Shown here: piece by piece, positions 38,166-46,325 of the stretch | Layout: the number at the start of each line of letters is the position of its first letter | Position numbering within the stretch: the first letter of the stretch is position 1 | From: Streptomyces fulvorobeus | Lineage (GTDB): Bacteria; Actinomycetota; Actinomycetes; Streptomycetales; Streptomycetaceae | Assembly: GCF_013167895.1 (NCBI RefSeq) | Contig: NZ_BLWC01000001.1 | Coordinates: 186,001-250,000 of the forward strand | Direction of reading: 5' to 3' | DNA: 64,000 nt | Notes under the pieces: model-generated | What the model saw: only the letters and a program-made list of their open reading frames with translations | Database searches by the model: none | What the model was told of the DNA's origin: nothing | Made by a program: the position numbers and the translations under genes

Positions 38166-39109
38166 TCCTCACCGTCACTCCCAACCCGAGTCTCGACCGC
38201 ACCTACGAACTGCGGGACCTCACCCGCGGCGCGGTCCTGCGTGCCACCGGGGACCGGGTGGACCCCGGTGGCAAGGGCGTCAACGTCTCCCGCGCGGTGG
38301 CGGCGGCGGGCCATCGGACGGTAGCGGTCGCACCCCTCGGCGGACCGGAGGGCGCCCTGCTCGCCCGGCTGCTCGGTGAGCATGGGATCGAGGCAGCCGG
38401 TGTGCCGATCGCGGGGAGCACCCGGGTCAACATCACACTCGTGGAACCGGACGGCACGCTCACCAAGGTCAACGCGACCGGGCCCGAGATCACGGAGTCC
38501 GAGGCCGAGGCCCTGCTGGAGACGGTGAGGACCCGCTCGTCGGACACGGACTGGATCGCCTGCTGCGGCAGCCTGCCGCGGGGCCTGCCGACCGAGTGGT
38601 ACGCCGAGCTGGTGGCACGCAGCCACCGGGCCGGTGCGCGGATCGCGCTCGACACCTCGGGCCCCGCGCTGCTGGCCGCGCTGCGCGAGCGGCCCGATGT
38701 GATCAAGCCGAACGCCGAGGAGCTCTCCGAGGCGGTCGGACGGCCCCTGGCGACGGTCGGTGACGCGGTCGAGGCCGCGGAGGAGCTGCGCGGGCGCGGG
38801 GCACAGGCCGTACTGGCCAGTCTCGGAGCAGACGGACAACTGCTGGTGGACGGCTCGGGGACGTACTTCGGCAGCGCCCGCGTGGGAACCGTCCGCAGCA
38901 ACGTCGGCGCCGGTGACGCCTCGCTCGCCGGCTTCCTGGCCGCCGGGGGCGCCGGCCGGTCCGCGCTGACGGCCGCAGTAGCCCACGGCGCGGCGGCGGT
39001 CCAGCTCCCCGGCAGCGTGATGCCCACACCTGCCGACATCGATCCGGCATCGGTCGTCACGACCGAGGACGTCCCCCTGGACCGGGCACTGAGGGAACCC
39101 GCGCCATGA
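38162..39109 (+). CDS. fruK: 1-phosphofructokinase
   Basis: A 315-residue PfkB-family kinase that phosphorylates fructose 1-phosphate to fructose 1,6-bisphosphate. The N-terminal ILTVTPNPSLDRTYEL and GGKGVNVSRAVAAAG and the C-terminal catalytic signature SNVGAGDASLAGFLAAGG are typical; Asp in GAGD is the catalytic base. The ATG lies in an ATGA overlap with fruR (38162-38165), so expression is coupled. Confidence 0.94.
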   Translation: MILTVTPNPSLDRTYELRDLTRGAVLRATGDRVDPGGKGVNVSRAVAAAGHRTVAVAPLGGPEGALLARLLGEHGIEAAGVPIAGSTRVNITLVEPDGTLTKVNATGPEITESEAEALLETVRTRSSDTDWIACCGSLPRGLPTEWYAELVARSHRAGARIALDTSGPALLAALRERPDVIKPNAEELSEAVGRPLATVGDAVEAAEELRGRGAQAVLASLGADGQLLVDGSGTYFGSARVGTVRSNVGAGDASLAGFLAAGGAGRSALTAAVAHGAAAVQLPGSVMPTPADIDPASVVTTEDVPLDRALREPAP

Positions 39110-39194
39110 CGTCCGCACCACCGAGAAGCAGCAGCCACAGAGCCCCCGTCCCCCAGGCCGCCGCCCCGGCGGTCCATGAGCAAGGAGCACCGCG

Positions 39195-41201
39195 ATGAGT
39201 GAGCTGATCACCGCGGACCTGGTCGACCTCGATCTGTCCGCCGAGACGAAGAACGCCGCAGCGAGGTCGCTCGCCGAGCGGATGACCGCCGCCGGGCGCG
39301 TCACCGACCTCGAAGGCTTCCTCGCCGACGTGGCCGCTCGTGAGGCGCAGATGCCGACCGGTCTGGACGGCGGCATCGGTATCCCGCACTGCCGCAGCGC
39401 GCACGTCACCGAGCCGACTCTGGCGTTCGGGCGCGCCGCCCAGGGCATCGACTTCGGTGCGCCGGACGGTCCCGCCGATCTGGTCTTTCTCATAGCGGCG
39501 CCCGCCGGAGCCGACGACGACCACCTCACCATCCTGTCGAGCCTGGCGCGACGGCTGATGGACCCGGCCTTCACCTCCGCACTGCGCGCGGCGGCTGATC
39601 CGGCCCGCGCCGCGGCCCTGATCCGCGGCGACGCGCCGCCCACCGCGCCCGAGGAGCCCGCTCGGGGAGCGTCGGCGCGGGAGGCGTCGGCCCCGGAGAC
39701 GTCGGCGCGGGAGGCCGAGGCCACGCCCGCACCCTTCCGGATCGTCGCCGTCACCTCATGCCCCACGGGTATCGCCCACACGTACATGGCAGCCGAGTCC
39801 CTGGAGGCGGCAGCCCGTACCGCGGGGGTCTCCCTCAGCGTGGAGACCCAGGGCTCGGCGGGGTTCGAGCGGCTCGACCCGTCCGTCATCGCCGCCGCCG
39901 ACGCGGTGATCTGGGCGCACGACGTCGACGTACGCGAGAAGGCGCGGTTCGGCGGCAAGCCGCTCGTCGACGTCGGGGTGAAGGCGGGCATCAACCGGCC
40001 CGGCGAACTGATCGCCGAGGCACGGCGCAAGGCCGCACGGGGCGAGTCCGTCGGTGTGCCGGGCGACGGCGGTCCGGAGCCGGGCGCGGACGGGTCCGGC
40101 TCGGCGCGTTTCGGTGTCCGACTGCGTACGTACCTGATGTCGGGCGTCAGTTACATGGTGCCGTTCGTCGCGGCGGGCGGACTCCTGATCGCGCTGTCGT
40201 TCGCCATCGGCGGCTACGAGATCGCCGGCGCCAGGTCCGTCGCCGAACACTTCGTGTGGGGCGAGGCCGACAGCTGGGCCGCTCTCCTCAACCAGATCGG
40301 CGGCGCCGCCTTCGGCTTCCTGGTCCCGGTGCTGGCGGGATACATCGCGTACGGCATGGCGGACCGTCCCGCGCTGGTCCCCGGATTCGTCGGCGGCGCC
40401 ATCGCGCTGACGATCGACGCCGGATTCCTGGGCGGCCTCGCCGCCGGTCTGCTGGCCGGCGCGGTGGTGATGGCGATCCAGCGGGTCAAGGTCCACCCCA
40501 CGCTGCGCGGCATCATGCCGGTGCTGGTGATCCCGCTGATCTCCTCTGCGGTGGTCGGCTTCCTCATGTTCGTCGTCGTCGGCAAGCCGATCGCCTCGCT
40601 CCAGAAGGCACTCACCGACGGGCTCGGCGGGCTCTCCGGATCGAACGCGGTCATCCTCGGCATGGTGCTCGGCCTGATGATGTGTTTCGACATGGGCGGC
40701 CCGCTCAACAAGGTCGCCTACGCCTTCGCGGTCGGCGGACTCGCCGACCCGACGACCGGCAGCCTCAAGGTGATGGCGGCGGTCATGGCCGCCGGGATGG
40801 TACCGCCGCTGGCGATGGCTCTGGCCACCACCGTGCGCGCCAGGCTGTTCACGAGGACCGAGCGCGAGAACGGCCGTGCGGCCTGGGTGCTGGGCGCGTC
40901 GTTCATCAGTGAGGGCGCCATCCCGTTCGCGGCGGCGGACCCACTGCGGGTGATTCCGTCCGTGATGGCGGGCGGCGCGGTCACCGGCGCCCTGTCGATG
41001 GCCTTCGGCTGCACCCTGCGGGCGCCGCACGGCGGCATCTTCGTCATCCCGCTGATCGGCGGGCCCTTCCTCTACCTGGTGGCGATCGCCGCGGGTACGG
41101 CGGTGGCGACCGCACTGGTCGTCGTCCTCAAGGGCACACGCAGGACCCCCCGGACCCCGGCGACAGCGGCCGACACGTCGAAGGTTGCCGCCGCCGCCTG
41201 A
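39195..41201 (+). CDS. fruA: Fructose-specific PTS enzyme IIABC
   Basis: A 668-residue fused permease. EIIA (about 1-150) has phospho-His65 in GIGIPHCRSAH. EIIB (about 180-280) has phospho-Cys189 in VTSCPTGIAHTYMAAESLE. EIIC (about 310-650) is a multi-span membrane domain (GVSYMVPFVAAGGLLIALSF, GLMMCFDMGGPLNKVAYAFA, FISEGAIPFAAADPLRV). The EIIA-EIIB linker contains near-duplicate SAREASAPETSAREA units. It imports fructose as fructose 1-phosphate for FruK. AAGGAG precedes the ATG at 39195. It depends on general PTS proteins encoded elsewhere. Confidence 0.96.
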   Translation: MSELITADLVDLDLSAETKNAAARSLAERMTAAGRVTDLEGFLADVAAREAQMPTGLDGGIGIPHCRSAHVTEPTLAFGRAAQGIDFGAPDGPADLVFLIAAPAGADDDHLTILSSLARRLMDPAFTSALRAAADPARAAALIRGDAPPTAPEEPARGASAREASAPETSAREAEATPAPFRIVAVTSCPTGIAHTYMAAESLEAAARTAGVSLSVETQGSAGFERLDPSVIAAADAVIWAHDVDVREKARFGGKPLVDVGVKAGINRPGELIAEARRKAARGESVGVPGDGGPEPGADGSGSARFGVRLRTYLMSGVSYMVPFVAAGGLLIALSFAIGGYEIAGARSVAEHFVWGEADSWAALLNQIGGAAFGFLVPVLAGYIAYGMADRPALVPGFVGGAIALTIDAGFLGGLAAGLLAGAVVMAIQRVKVHPTLRGIMPVLVIPLISSAVVGFLMFVVVGKPIASLQKALTDGLGGLSGSNAVILGMVLGLMMCFDMGGPLNKVAYAFAVGGLADPTTGSLKVMAAVMAAGMVPPLAMALATTVRARLFTRTERENGRAAWVLGASFISEGAIPFAAADPLRVIPSVMAGGAVTGALSMAFGCTLRAPHGGIFVIPLIGGPFLYLVAIAAGTAVATALVVVLKGTRRTPRTPATAADTSKVAAAA

Positions 41202-41254
41202 GCGCTGAGGTCCGCGCCCTGACCGGTGCGGTCCGACCCCCGCGATCCCCGGTC

Positions 41255-41300
41255 GTCGCGTCTGTGCCCCGGCCGTCCGAGGCCGGGGCACAGACGCGAC
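41255..41300. terminator. Bidirectional terminator between fruA and signal peptidase
   Basis: A perfect 20-bp inverted repeat (arm GTCGCGTCTGTGCCCCGGCC) with a 6-nt loop. The right arm ends immediately before the minus-strand signal peptidase stop codon at 41301, so it serves both convergent genes. Confidence 0.9.
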
Positions 41301-41981
41301 TCAGCGGCCGAAGGCGTCGGGGAGTGTGTCCCAGCGGGTCGCCGGCCAGGCGACCACCACGGCGCGTCCGACCACCTCGTCGACCGGCACCATGCCGCTG
41401 TAGCGATCGTCCTGGTGGTAGCGGGAGTCCCCGGAAGCCTGGCGGTGATCCCCCATCACCCAGAGCCGGTCCTCGGGAACCGTGACCTTGAACTGGCCCG
41501 CGTCGTCAATGCTGCACGCGGTGTCGCCCGGGAAGACGTACGGCTCGACGAGCGGCTTCCCGTTCACCTTCACAGGACCGTCGCCCTTGCACTCCACGGT
41601 GTCCCCCGCGACGCCGATGACCCTCTTGATGAGGTCCTTCTCCTCGGCTGACGGCATCACTCCGACGAAGCCGAGCACCTTCTGGAAGGTGTTGGGGGTC
41701 TCGGCGGGCACACCACTCAGCCAGTCGGACGGATCATGGAAGACGATCACTTCGCCACGCTCGGGCTCGGAACCGAACCACGGAGTCAGTTTGTCGACAA
41801 GGACCCGGTCACCCTTCTGGAGCGTGTTCTGCATGGAGTCCGAGGGAATGGAGAACGCCTGGAGCAGAAAGGTCTTGATGAACAGCGCCAGCAGCAGGGC
41901 GATGCCGATGAGGAGGGGGAGTTCCTTCCACAGAGGGCGCTGCTTCCGCGTCTTCGATTGTTGTGCGCCCGTCAGCACCAT
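41301..41981 (-). CDS. lepB: Signal peptidase I
   Basis: A 226-residue type I signal peptidase that cleaves Sec and Tat signal peptides outside the membrane. One N-terminal anchor (LPLLIGIALLLALFIKTFLL) is followed by the catalytic serine in SIPSDSM (Ser49) and the lysine in LIKRVIGVAGDTV (Lys119). The box VMGDHRQASGDSR is also present. The ATG at 41981 has GAGGAG 7 nt upstream. It stands alone, away from the multi-gene sip cluster known in Streptomyces. Confidence 0.94.
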   Translation of the reverse strand: MVLTGAQQSKTRKQRPLWKELPLLIGIALLLALFIKTFLLQAFSIPSDSMQNTLQKGDRVLVDKLTPWFGSEPERGEVIVFHDPSDWLSGVPAETPNTFQKVLGFVGVMPSAEEKDLIKRVIGVAGDTVECKGDGPVKVNGKPLVEPYVFPGDTACSIDDAGQFKVTVPEDRLWVMGDHRQASGDSRYHQDDRYSGMVPVDEVVGRAVVVAWPATRWDTLPDAFGR

Positions 41982-42055
41982 CAAGCCGCTCCTCGCCCCG
42001 TGTTCGCCGCTGCCCCCGCGCGGGAACGGCTCCGGCTCACTCTAGGCCGGTGGGG

Positions 42056-42490
42056 TCACCCGGTGGGCCGTGGATCGGGAACCGTCGCGCCGCCGCCGGC
42101 CCGTACCGCCTCGACGACCGACTGGTGGAACGCCCTGCTCGCCTCTTCGGAGGGGCAGCGCACGGGGCTGCCGACGAGGGAGAACCAGTCGGAGGCCCCG
42201 CTGAACTGCACGGCCACTTCGGCTTCTCCGTCGGCCCAGGTCGTGTGGACGGTGAGATTCCCGCTCACGATCCCCGCCTCCTGGGTGCGGACTCCGCCGG
42301 TCCCCGCGAAGACATTGCTGGTCGTCCACGATGCCCAGCTCATACGCGACGCCTTTCCGGACAGTGCCGAACCTGTCAAGCGGACCTCTCCGAGTATGAC
42401 ACCGCCGTTCGGAGTACGCACCGGCGTGCAACTGACCATGGAGCCGAGGGACGCTGGGCCCGGCCCGCACCGGCGTACGGAATGCGTCAT
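42056..42490 (-). CDS. Hypothetical protein coupled to a DinB-family gene
   Basis: A 144-residue protein I do not recognise. It has no signal peptide or membrane span; the sequence is Ser/Thr/Gly/Val-rich (VRLTGSALSGKASRMSWASW, NLTVHTTWADGEAEVAVQF) and looks all-beta. The ATG at 42490 overlaps the stop of the upstream DinB gene (ATGA), and its first codons are read only if that coupling is used. An internal start is possible because the first 25 residues are low in structure. Confidence 0.65.
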   Translation of the reverse strand: MTHSVRRCGPGPASLGSMVSCTPVRTPNGGVILGEVRLTGSALSGKASRMSWASWTTSNVFAGTGGVRTQEAGIVSGNLTVHTTWADGEAEVAVQFSGASDWFSLVGSPVRCPSEEASRAFHQSVVEAVRAGGGATVPDPRPTG

Positions 42491-42996
42491 CTGCGTTCCA
42501 GGACTCCCCGTACGAAGGCGGCCTGGCCCGCGTGCTGGAGATCGTCGGTGAGGACGCTGACCAGCCGGACGCCGAGGGTGACGGGCGGGGACCAGTTCTC
42601 GTCCACGACGCGTTCCAGCGCCCTGCCGTCCAGGCCGCGGACGAATGCGACGCTCCGCTCATGCACGGCGTCGTAGTAGTCGAGGAGCAGTTCGGCCGAT
42701 TCCACCCGTACCTCAGCGACCTGGTCACTGCTGTGGCCGTAACCGGTCGCCTCGTCGGCGAACGGCAGGCCGAAGCGGGAGGCCCAGCCCTGGGACAGCC
42801 ACACCTGCTCGGCACCGGCAGCGTCGGCGACATGGTCGTCCTGGACGCGCGTGAGGTGCCAGACGAGCCAGGAGATCGAGTTGGCCCCTTCGTCGAGCCG
42901 TGCGTTGAGGTCTTCGGGCCGCAGGCCGTCGACCGCCGTGTGTACCGCTTCTCTGATGCGCTCGAACGCGTCGGCCAGGACGCCAGCTGTGTTCAT
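42487..42996 (-). CDS. DinB/DUF664 family protein (mycothiol-dependent transferase-like)
   Basis: A 169-residue four-helix DinB-fold protein. SISWLVWHLTRVQDDHVADA supplies the first metal histidine and VLTDDLQHAGQAAFVRG the last. Members in actinobacteria bind a divalent metal, and several are mycothiol-dependent transferases or isomerases; the substrate here is unknown. AAGGTG precedes the ATG at 42996. It is coupled to the downstream hypothetical gene. Confidence 0.87.
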   Translation of the reverse strand: MNTAGVLADAFERIREAVHTAVDGLRPEDLNARLDEGANSISWLVWHLTRVQDDHVADAAGAEQVWLSQGWASRFGLPFADEATGYGHSSDQVAEVRVESAELLLDYYDAVHERSVAFVRGLDGRALERVVDENWSPPVTLGVRLVSVLTDDLQHAGQAAFVRGVLERR

Positions 42997-43050
42997 ACGA
43001 ACACCTTGGCCGGTGGTGCCCGGCGCCCGGGCTCCGACACGCGGCGCCTG

Positions 43051-43284
43051 TCAGACGAGCAGCGCCAGCAGGTGCGCGCAGGCGGACTCCTCGTCCGGGT
43101 GCCGGGCCAGGACTTCGTACGTGCCGCGCTCGAAGGCCCCGGTCTCCCACACATCGCCGGAGCCCCGCCGCAGGAACAGGAAGTCGGTGGGCGGGGGGAC
43201 CGGTTCGTGTACGCCTTCGATGCGGTAGTAGCCGTCCGGGACGCCCGCCACCCGCAGCGCGGCCCGCAGGTGGGGGCGGTCCAC
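43051..43284 (-). CDS. Probable immunity protein for the TNT-domain toxin
   Basis: A 77-residue protein with no signal peptide. Its pattern (GYYRIEGVHEPVPPPTDFLF, GDVWETGAFERGTYEVLARH, DEESACAHLLALL) fits a class of small proteins in Streptomyces found next to secreted toxins. The GTG at 43284 starts 4 bp after the stop of the TNT-domain gene, with GGAG inside that gene's last codons, so the two are co-translated. Immunity is inferred from position and size. It lies between the TNT gene and the DinB gene on the same strand. Confidence 0.65.
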   Translation of the reverse strand: MDRPHLRAALRVAGVPDGYYRIEGVHEPVPPPTDFLFLRRGSGDVWETGAFERGTYEVLARHPDEESACAHLLALLV

Positions 43285-43288
43285 GGTC

Positions 43289-43966
43289 CTAGACTCCGGC
43301 GGGCTTCAGATAGCCGTGCTCCAGAAGCCACTTCACGTTGAGCCGCTGCCCCTCGCCGGGGTCGAGGAAGGCGGGGTCGAGCTTGATCTGCTGACCGCCG
43401 CCGGGCTGTTCGAACCACGGCGCGATGCCGCCCTGCCAGACCCAGAAGGACTTGGTGACCTTGTAGACCCGGTAGTCGCAGGCGACTGCCGCGTCACGGG
43501 TGTTGAGGTTCTGCGGGGGCAGCGCGCGCTCGGCGTACGCGTCACCGGCGGGGGCGAGATAGCTGCCGTACTCCGAGCCGAAGCGGTCGAGCCGCTGGCC
43601 TGGACGGAGTTCGGAGGGCGCCTTGTCGAGCTCGCCGTTGACCTCAGCGAATCCGTCGTTCGGCGGGTACTTCCAGCTGCCGGAGTCCGCCGGCCCTTCC
43701 CAGTACTTCTTGAGGAAGTCGGCGGGCGACAGGCCGCCCGTACGCTGGTAGCCGTTGAGCAGCGGACCGACCGGGGCCAGCTTCTTCTTCGGCAGCCACT
43801 GGGGCCCGAGTCGCGCGTCGCCCTGGAACTCCCCGGTGCACGGCTCGTGCCGGGGCGCGGCGGCCGGCGCCTTGTTCTCGTGGGGCGCCGCGGCGCTCGC
43901 GGCGGGTGCGGTGAGCAGCCCGGCGGTGATGCCGAGCGTGGCGAGTACGGTGCTCATACGGTTCAT
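43289..43966 (-). CDS. Secreted TNT-domain protein (NAD glycohydrolase-type toxin)
   Basis: 225 residues: a signal peptide (about 1-27; LATLGITAGLLTAPAASA) followed by one TNT domain, as in tuberculosis necrotizing toxin and related NADases. Family motifs are LRPGQRLDRFGSEYGSYLAP, DAYAERALPPQNLNTRD and IAPWFEQPGGGQQIKL. Such domains hydrolyse NAD or NADP. It is exported as a simple secreted protein with no polymorphic-toxin delivery domain. The ATG at 43966 is preferred to a GTG 12 nt upstream because GAGG lies before it. The next gene is its likely immunity partner. Confidence 0.9.
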   Translation of the reverse strand: MNRMSTVLATLGITAGLLTAPAASAAAPHENKAPAAAPRHEPCTGEFQGDARLGPQWLPKKKLAPVGPLLNGYQRTGGLSPADFLKKYWEGPADSGSWKYPPNDGFAEVNGELDKAPSELRPGQRLDRFGSEYGSYLAPAGDAYAERALPPQNLNTRDAAVACDYRVYKVTKSFWVWQGGIAPWFEQPGGGQQIKLDPAFLDPGEGQRLNVKWLLEHGYLKPAGV

Positions 43967-44122
43967 TGGCAAGGACACCTCGGAGTTCGATGATCCATCG
44001 AGCGGCTGACGCAGGGTAACGCCCTGCTAGCCCTCGGTGCCCACACCAAGCCGTGATTCCCCCGAACGTGTGAGTGGGGCAACCGCAGATCGCCGCTGTC
44101 CTGCGAGGCCGTCCGACCGTTC

Positions 44123-44224
44123 TCAGGAACCCGTCGCGCCATCCAGGCGCTCACGCAGGTCCGCGTGGCCGATGTGGCGCGCGAACTCCGCGATCATGGG
44201 GACGTGGGTGGGGCGCAACGAGAG
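44123..44224 (-). pseudogene. DinB/DUF664 C-terminal remnant
   Basis: The frame ending at 44123 reads MIAEFARHIGHADLRERLDG followed by ATGS, the C-terminal signature of mycothiol-dependent DinB proteins (usually HMIEEYARHxGHADLLRE...DGATG). Upstream the frame is not DinB-like and no start or ribosome site is seen, so only about 30 codons survive. Confidence 0.6.
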
Positions 44225-44285
44225 GACCACGCCGTGGTGTTCACCCGTGGCCGTACTGCCATGGCGCCGTGCCGGCTCCATGAGC

Positions 44286-44948
44286 TCATGAAGAACGCCC
44301 ACCCGGCCCACGGTTCCGGAGGCGGGTGATCAGTTCCCGGGCACGGGTCGGAGCGGACGCGCTCCGGTCCTCTCCGGGCCTGTGGACCGACTTGGAGCTC
44401 TCCTTCGCCGGAACCGGTTCGGCGGGGGCCGGGACGGGCTCGACGGGGACCGGCACCGGGGGTGCTTCTCCCAGGGCGTGATAGCGGTGGCTGATCCTGC
44501 GGCCCACCAGCAGGTAACCGAGCAGGGCACCGGTCGTGTTGAGGATCACGTCGTCGATGTCGAACGCCCGCCCGGCGACGAGTGCTCCCTGGATGAGTTC
44601 GACGATCACCATGACCGCGGCGGTCAGGAACACCATGCGGATCATGCGCAGTTTGCGCGCCACCAGGATGGGGAGCAGCACACCGAACGGCGCCCCCAGC
44701 AGCAGATTGCCGCCGGCCTGTTTGCAGGCGGCGAGGAAGGTGTAGTCCTCGGCGTACTGCCGGAGCGAGCGCCCGGGCCGCAGGTTGGTCCTGACGAGGT
44801 CTTCGGAGGCCGGCGACGGCGTAAGCGTCACATGGGCCAGCACGACGGAGAAGGCCACCAGTGCGAACACCGTAGCCGTGAGCATCGCCGCACGGATCAG
44901 TATGCGACCCCAGCGTCTTTTGCCGGTTCGTTCCGTCTCAGCAGTCAT
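44286..44948 (-). CDS. VanZ-family membrane protein
   Basis: A 220-residue membrane protein with about four spans (AAMLTATVFALVAFSVVLAH, GNLLLGAPFGVLLPILVARK, MVFLTAAVMVIVELIQGALV, DDVILNTTGALLGYLLVGRR). Charged family residues sit at E in VELIQ and DIDDVILN. The C-terminus is a Pro/Glu/Ala-rich cytoplasmic tail (VPVEPVPAPAEPVPAKESSK). VanZ members affect glycopeptide resistance and cell-envelope stress; the role here is unknown. The start at 44948 is set by similarity; the ribosome site is weak. Confidence 0.88.
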   Translation of the reverse strand: MTAETERTGKRRWGRILIRAAMLTATVFALVAFSVVLAHVTLTPSPASEDLVRTNLRPGRSLRQYAEDYTFLAACKQAGGNLLLGAPFGVLLPILVARKLRMIRMVFLTAAVMVIVELIQGALVAGRAFDIDDVILNTTGALLGYLLVGRRISHRYHALGEAPPVPVPVEPVPAPAEPVPAKESSKSVHRPGEDRSASAPTRARELITRLRNRGPGGRSS

Positions 44949-45036
44949 GGGCGAGAGACTGCCCCGAACTTGCCTGCCCACACACACTGCCGCCCCTGCA
45001 TCCGGAGGGGAGAACAGGGCCTGCGACGATGGGAAC

Positions 45037-45537
45037 ATGAACGCACAGGACAAGGACGAATCGCTGGCCAAGGCCGTACGACTGCGCGCGGAAGGCCACC
45101 CTGAAGAGGCCAGGGAGCGTCTGCTCGCGCTCACCGCCGCGTTCCCGGACGCCTCCGACGTCGCCTACCAGACCGGGTGGGTCCACGACGTGCTGGGGCT
45201 GGAGAGCGAGGCGGTTCCGTACTACGAGCGGAGCCTGCAACTGCCCGGCCTCGTCGCCGAGGAGCGCCGGGGCGCGCTCCTCGGTCTCGGCAGTACGTAC
45301 CGCGTGCTCGGCAGGTACGGGCAGGCCGTCGAGACGCTCCGCCGGGGCGTCTCGGAGTTCCCGGAGGACGGGGCGCTGCGGAGCTTCCTGGCCATGGCGC
45401 TCTACAACATCGGTGAGCACCAGGAGGCGATGGAGATCCTGCTGCGCCTGGTGGCCGCGACCAGCACCGACCCTTGTGTGGCGCGCTACCGGTCGGCCTT
45501 GGAGCACTACGCGGGTGACCTCGACGCGACCACGTGA
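45037..45537 (+). CDS. Tetratricopeptide-repeat protein
   Basis: A 166-residue cytoplasmic protein built of about four TPR units (AEGHPEEARERLLALTAAFP, ESEAVPYYERSLQLPGL, STYRVLGRYGQAVETLRRGV, ALYNIGEHQEAMEILLRLVA). TPRs bind partner proteins; no enzyme domain is present. The ATG at 45037 starts 88 bp from the divergent VanZ gene. The stem-loop at 45606 follows. Confidence 0.88.
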   Translation: MNAQDKDESLAKAVRLRAEGHPEEARERLLALTAAFPDASDVAYQTGWVHDVLGLESEAVPYYERSLQLPGLVAEERRGALLGLGSTYRVLGRYGQAVETLRRGVSEFPEDGALRSFLAMALYNIGEHQEAMEILLRLVAATSTDPCVARYRSALEHYAGDLDATT

Positions 45538-45605
45538 GGCCGTGGCAGGGGGGGGACGCCCGGGCCCGCGGAACCGGAAAAGGACGGACCGGAGAAAAAG
45601 GGGAA

Positions 45606-45638
45606 GCCCCGGTCGGATCGGGGGAATCCGGCCGGGGC
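45606..45638 (+). terminator. Terminator after the TPR gene
   Basis: GCCCCGGTCGGAT pairs with ATCCGGCCGGGGC (one U-G pair) around a 7-nt loop, 69 bp after the stop. The rest of the gap up to the rpmG stop at 45804 holds nothing I recognise. Confidence 0.7.
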
Positions 45639-45803
45639 GGCTCATGGGCGGGTGCGGAGGGCGGCCGCGTTCTGCGGGGCTCCGTTCACCCACATATAGA
45701 TGAACGATAAACCACCCCGGGCCGTTCCCGGAAACCGGCATCTCCGGGTGTGAGCCGAAGCACCCGCCGCACCCTGCCACCCAACCTCCCCCCGTTCGCA
45801 GGG

Positions 45804-45968
45804 TCAGCGGGCCTCACGGAACAGGACGTGCCGCCCTGCGGCCGCGTCGTACTTGCGCAGCTCCAGCCGGTCGGGGTCGTTGCGCCGGCTCTTGCGCGTC
45901 ACATAGGTCTGCCCCGTCCCCGCTGTCGAGCGGAGCGTGACGACCGGCCTGGTCTCACTGCGTGCCAT
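45804..45968 (-). CDS. rpmG: Ribosomal protein L33, zinc-free type
   Basis: 54 residues; normal L33 length and pattern ([39 protein letters not shown]). It has no cysteine, so it is the C-minus paralogue that replaces zinc-binding L33 when zinc is scarce. In Streptomyces such paralogues are controlled by Zur. GGAGG lies 5 nt before the ATG at 45968. No companion rpmB, rpsN or rpsR paralogue is next to it here. Confidence 0.93.
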   Translation of the reverse strand: MARSETRPVVTLRSTAGTGQTYVTRKSRRNDPDRLELRKYDAAAGRHVLFREAR

Positions 45969-46006
45969 GGGAACCTCCAGATGCGTTCGACGCCATCCCT
46001 GACGGG

Positions 46007-46027
46007 AATGGGTGTCGTTTTCGTTAT
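46007..46027 (-). promoter_or_regulatory. Possible degenerate Zur box upstream of rpmG
   Basis: On the minus strand ATAACGAAAACGACACCCAT resembles one half of the Streptomyces Zur box (core GAAAACGATTTTC). The left half fits well and the right half poorly. It lies about 40-60 bp before the start, where a repressor could act. The region 45969-46325 also holds the promoter of the divergent phosphatase gene; I found no clear hexamers there. Confidence 0.35.
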
Positions 46028-46325
46028 GCTCACTCAACGCGGCACGCGGCGTCCGCATTCCCGTGGAGGAGCCCCGGGGCGCGCACCCCTCTCGACCTCG
46101 CGCGCGGGCGCGCGCCAGTGCTTGGATCGTCCCGAGGGGCGCACTCAACGCCCCACAGGGGAAAGGGTGTTCGGAAATTCCTCTGATTCATCTGGCCCAC
46201 GGCATATGCCGGACGCAAGGACGCGTCGAGTGTCGCCAAAGCCCTTACACGCTCCTGCGGCCTGTGCGACAGTCGTCTCGGTCCACCCTTGAGAACCGGC
46301 CGCCGCGCCTGTATCGGAGTACGAC

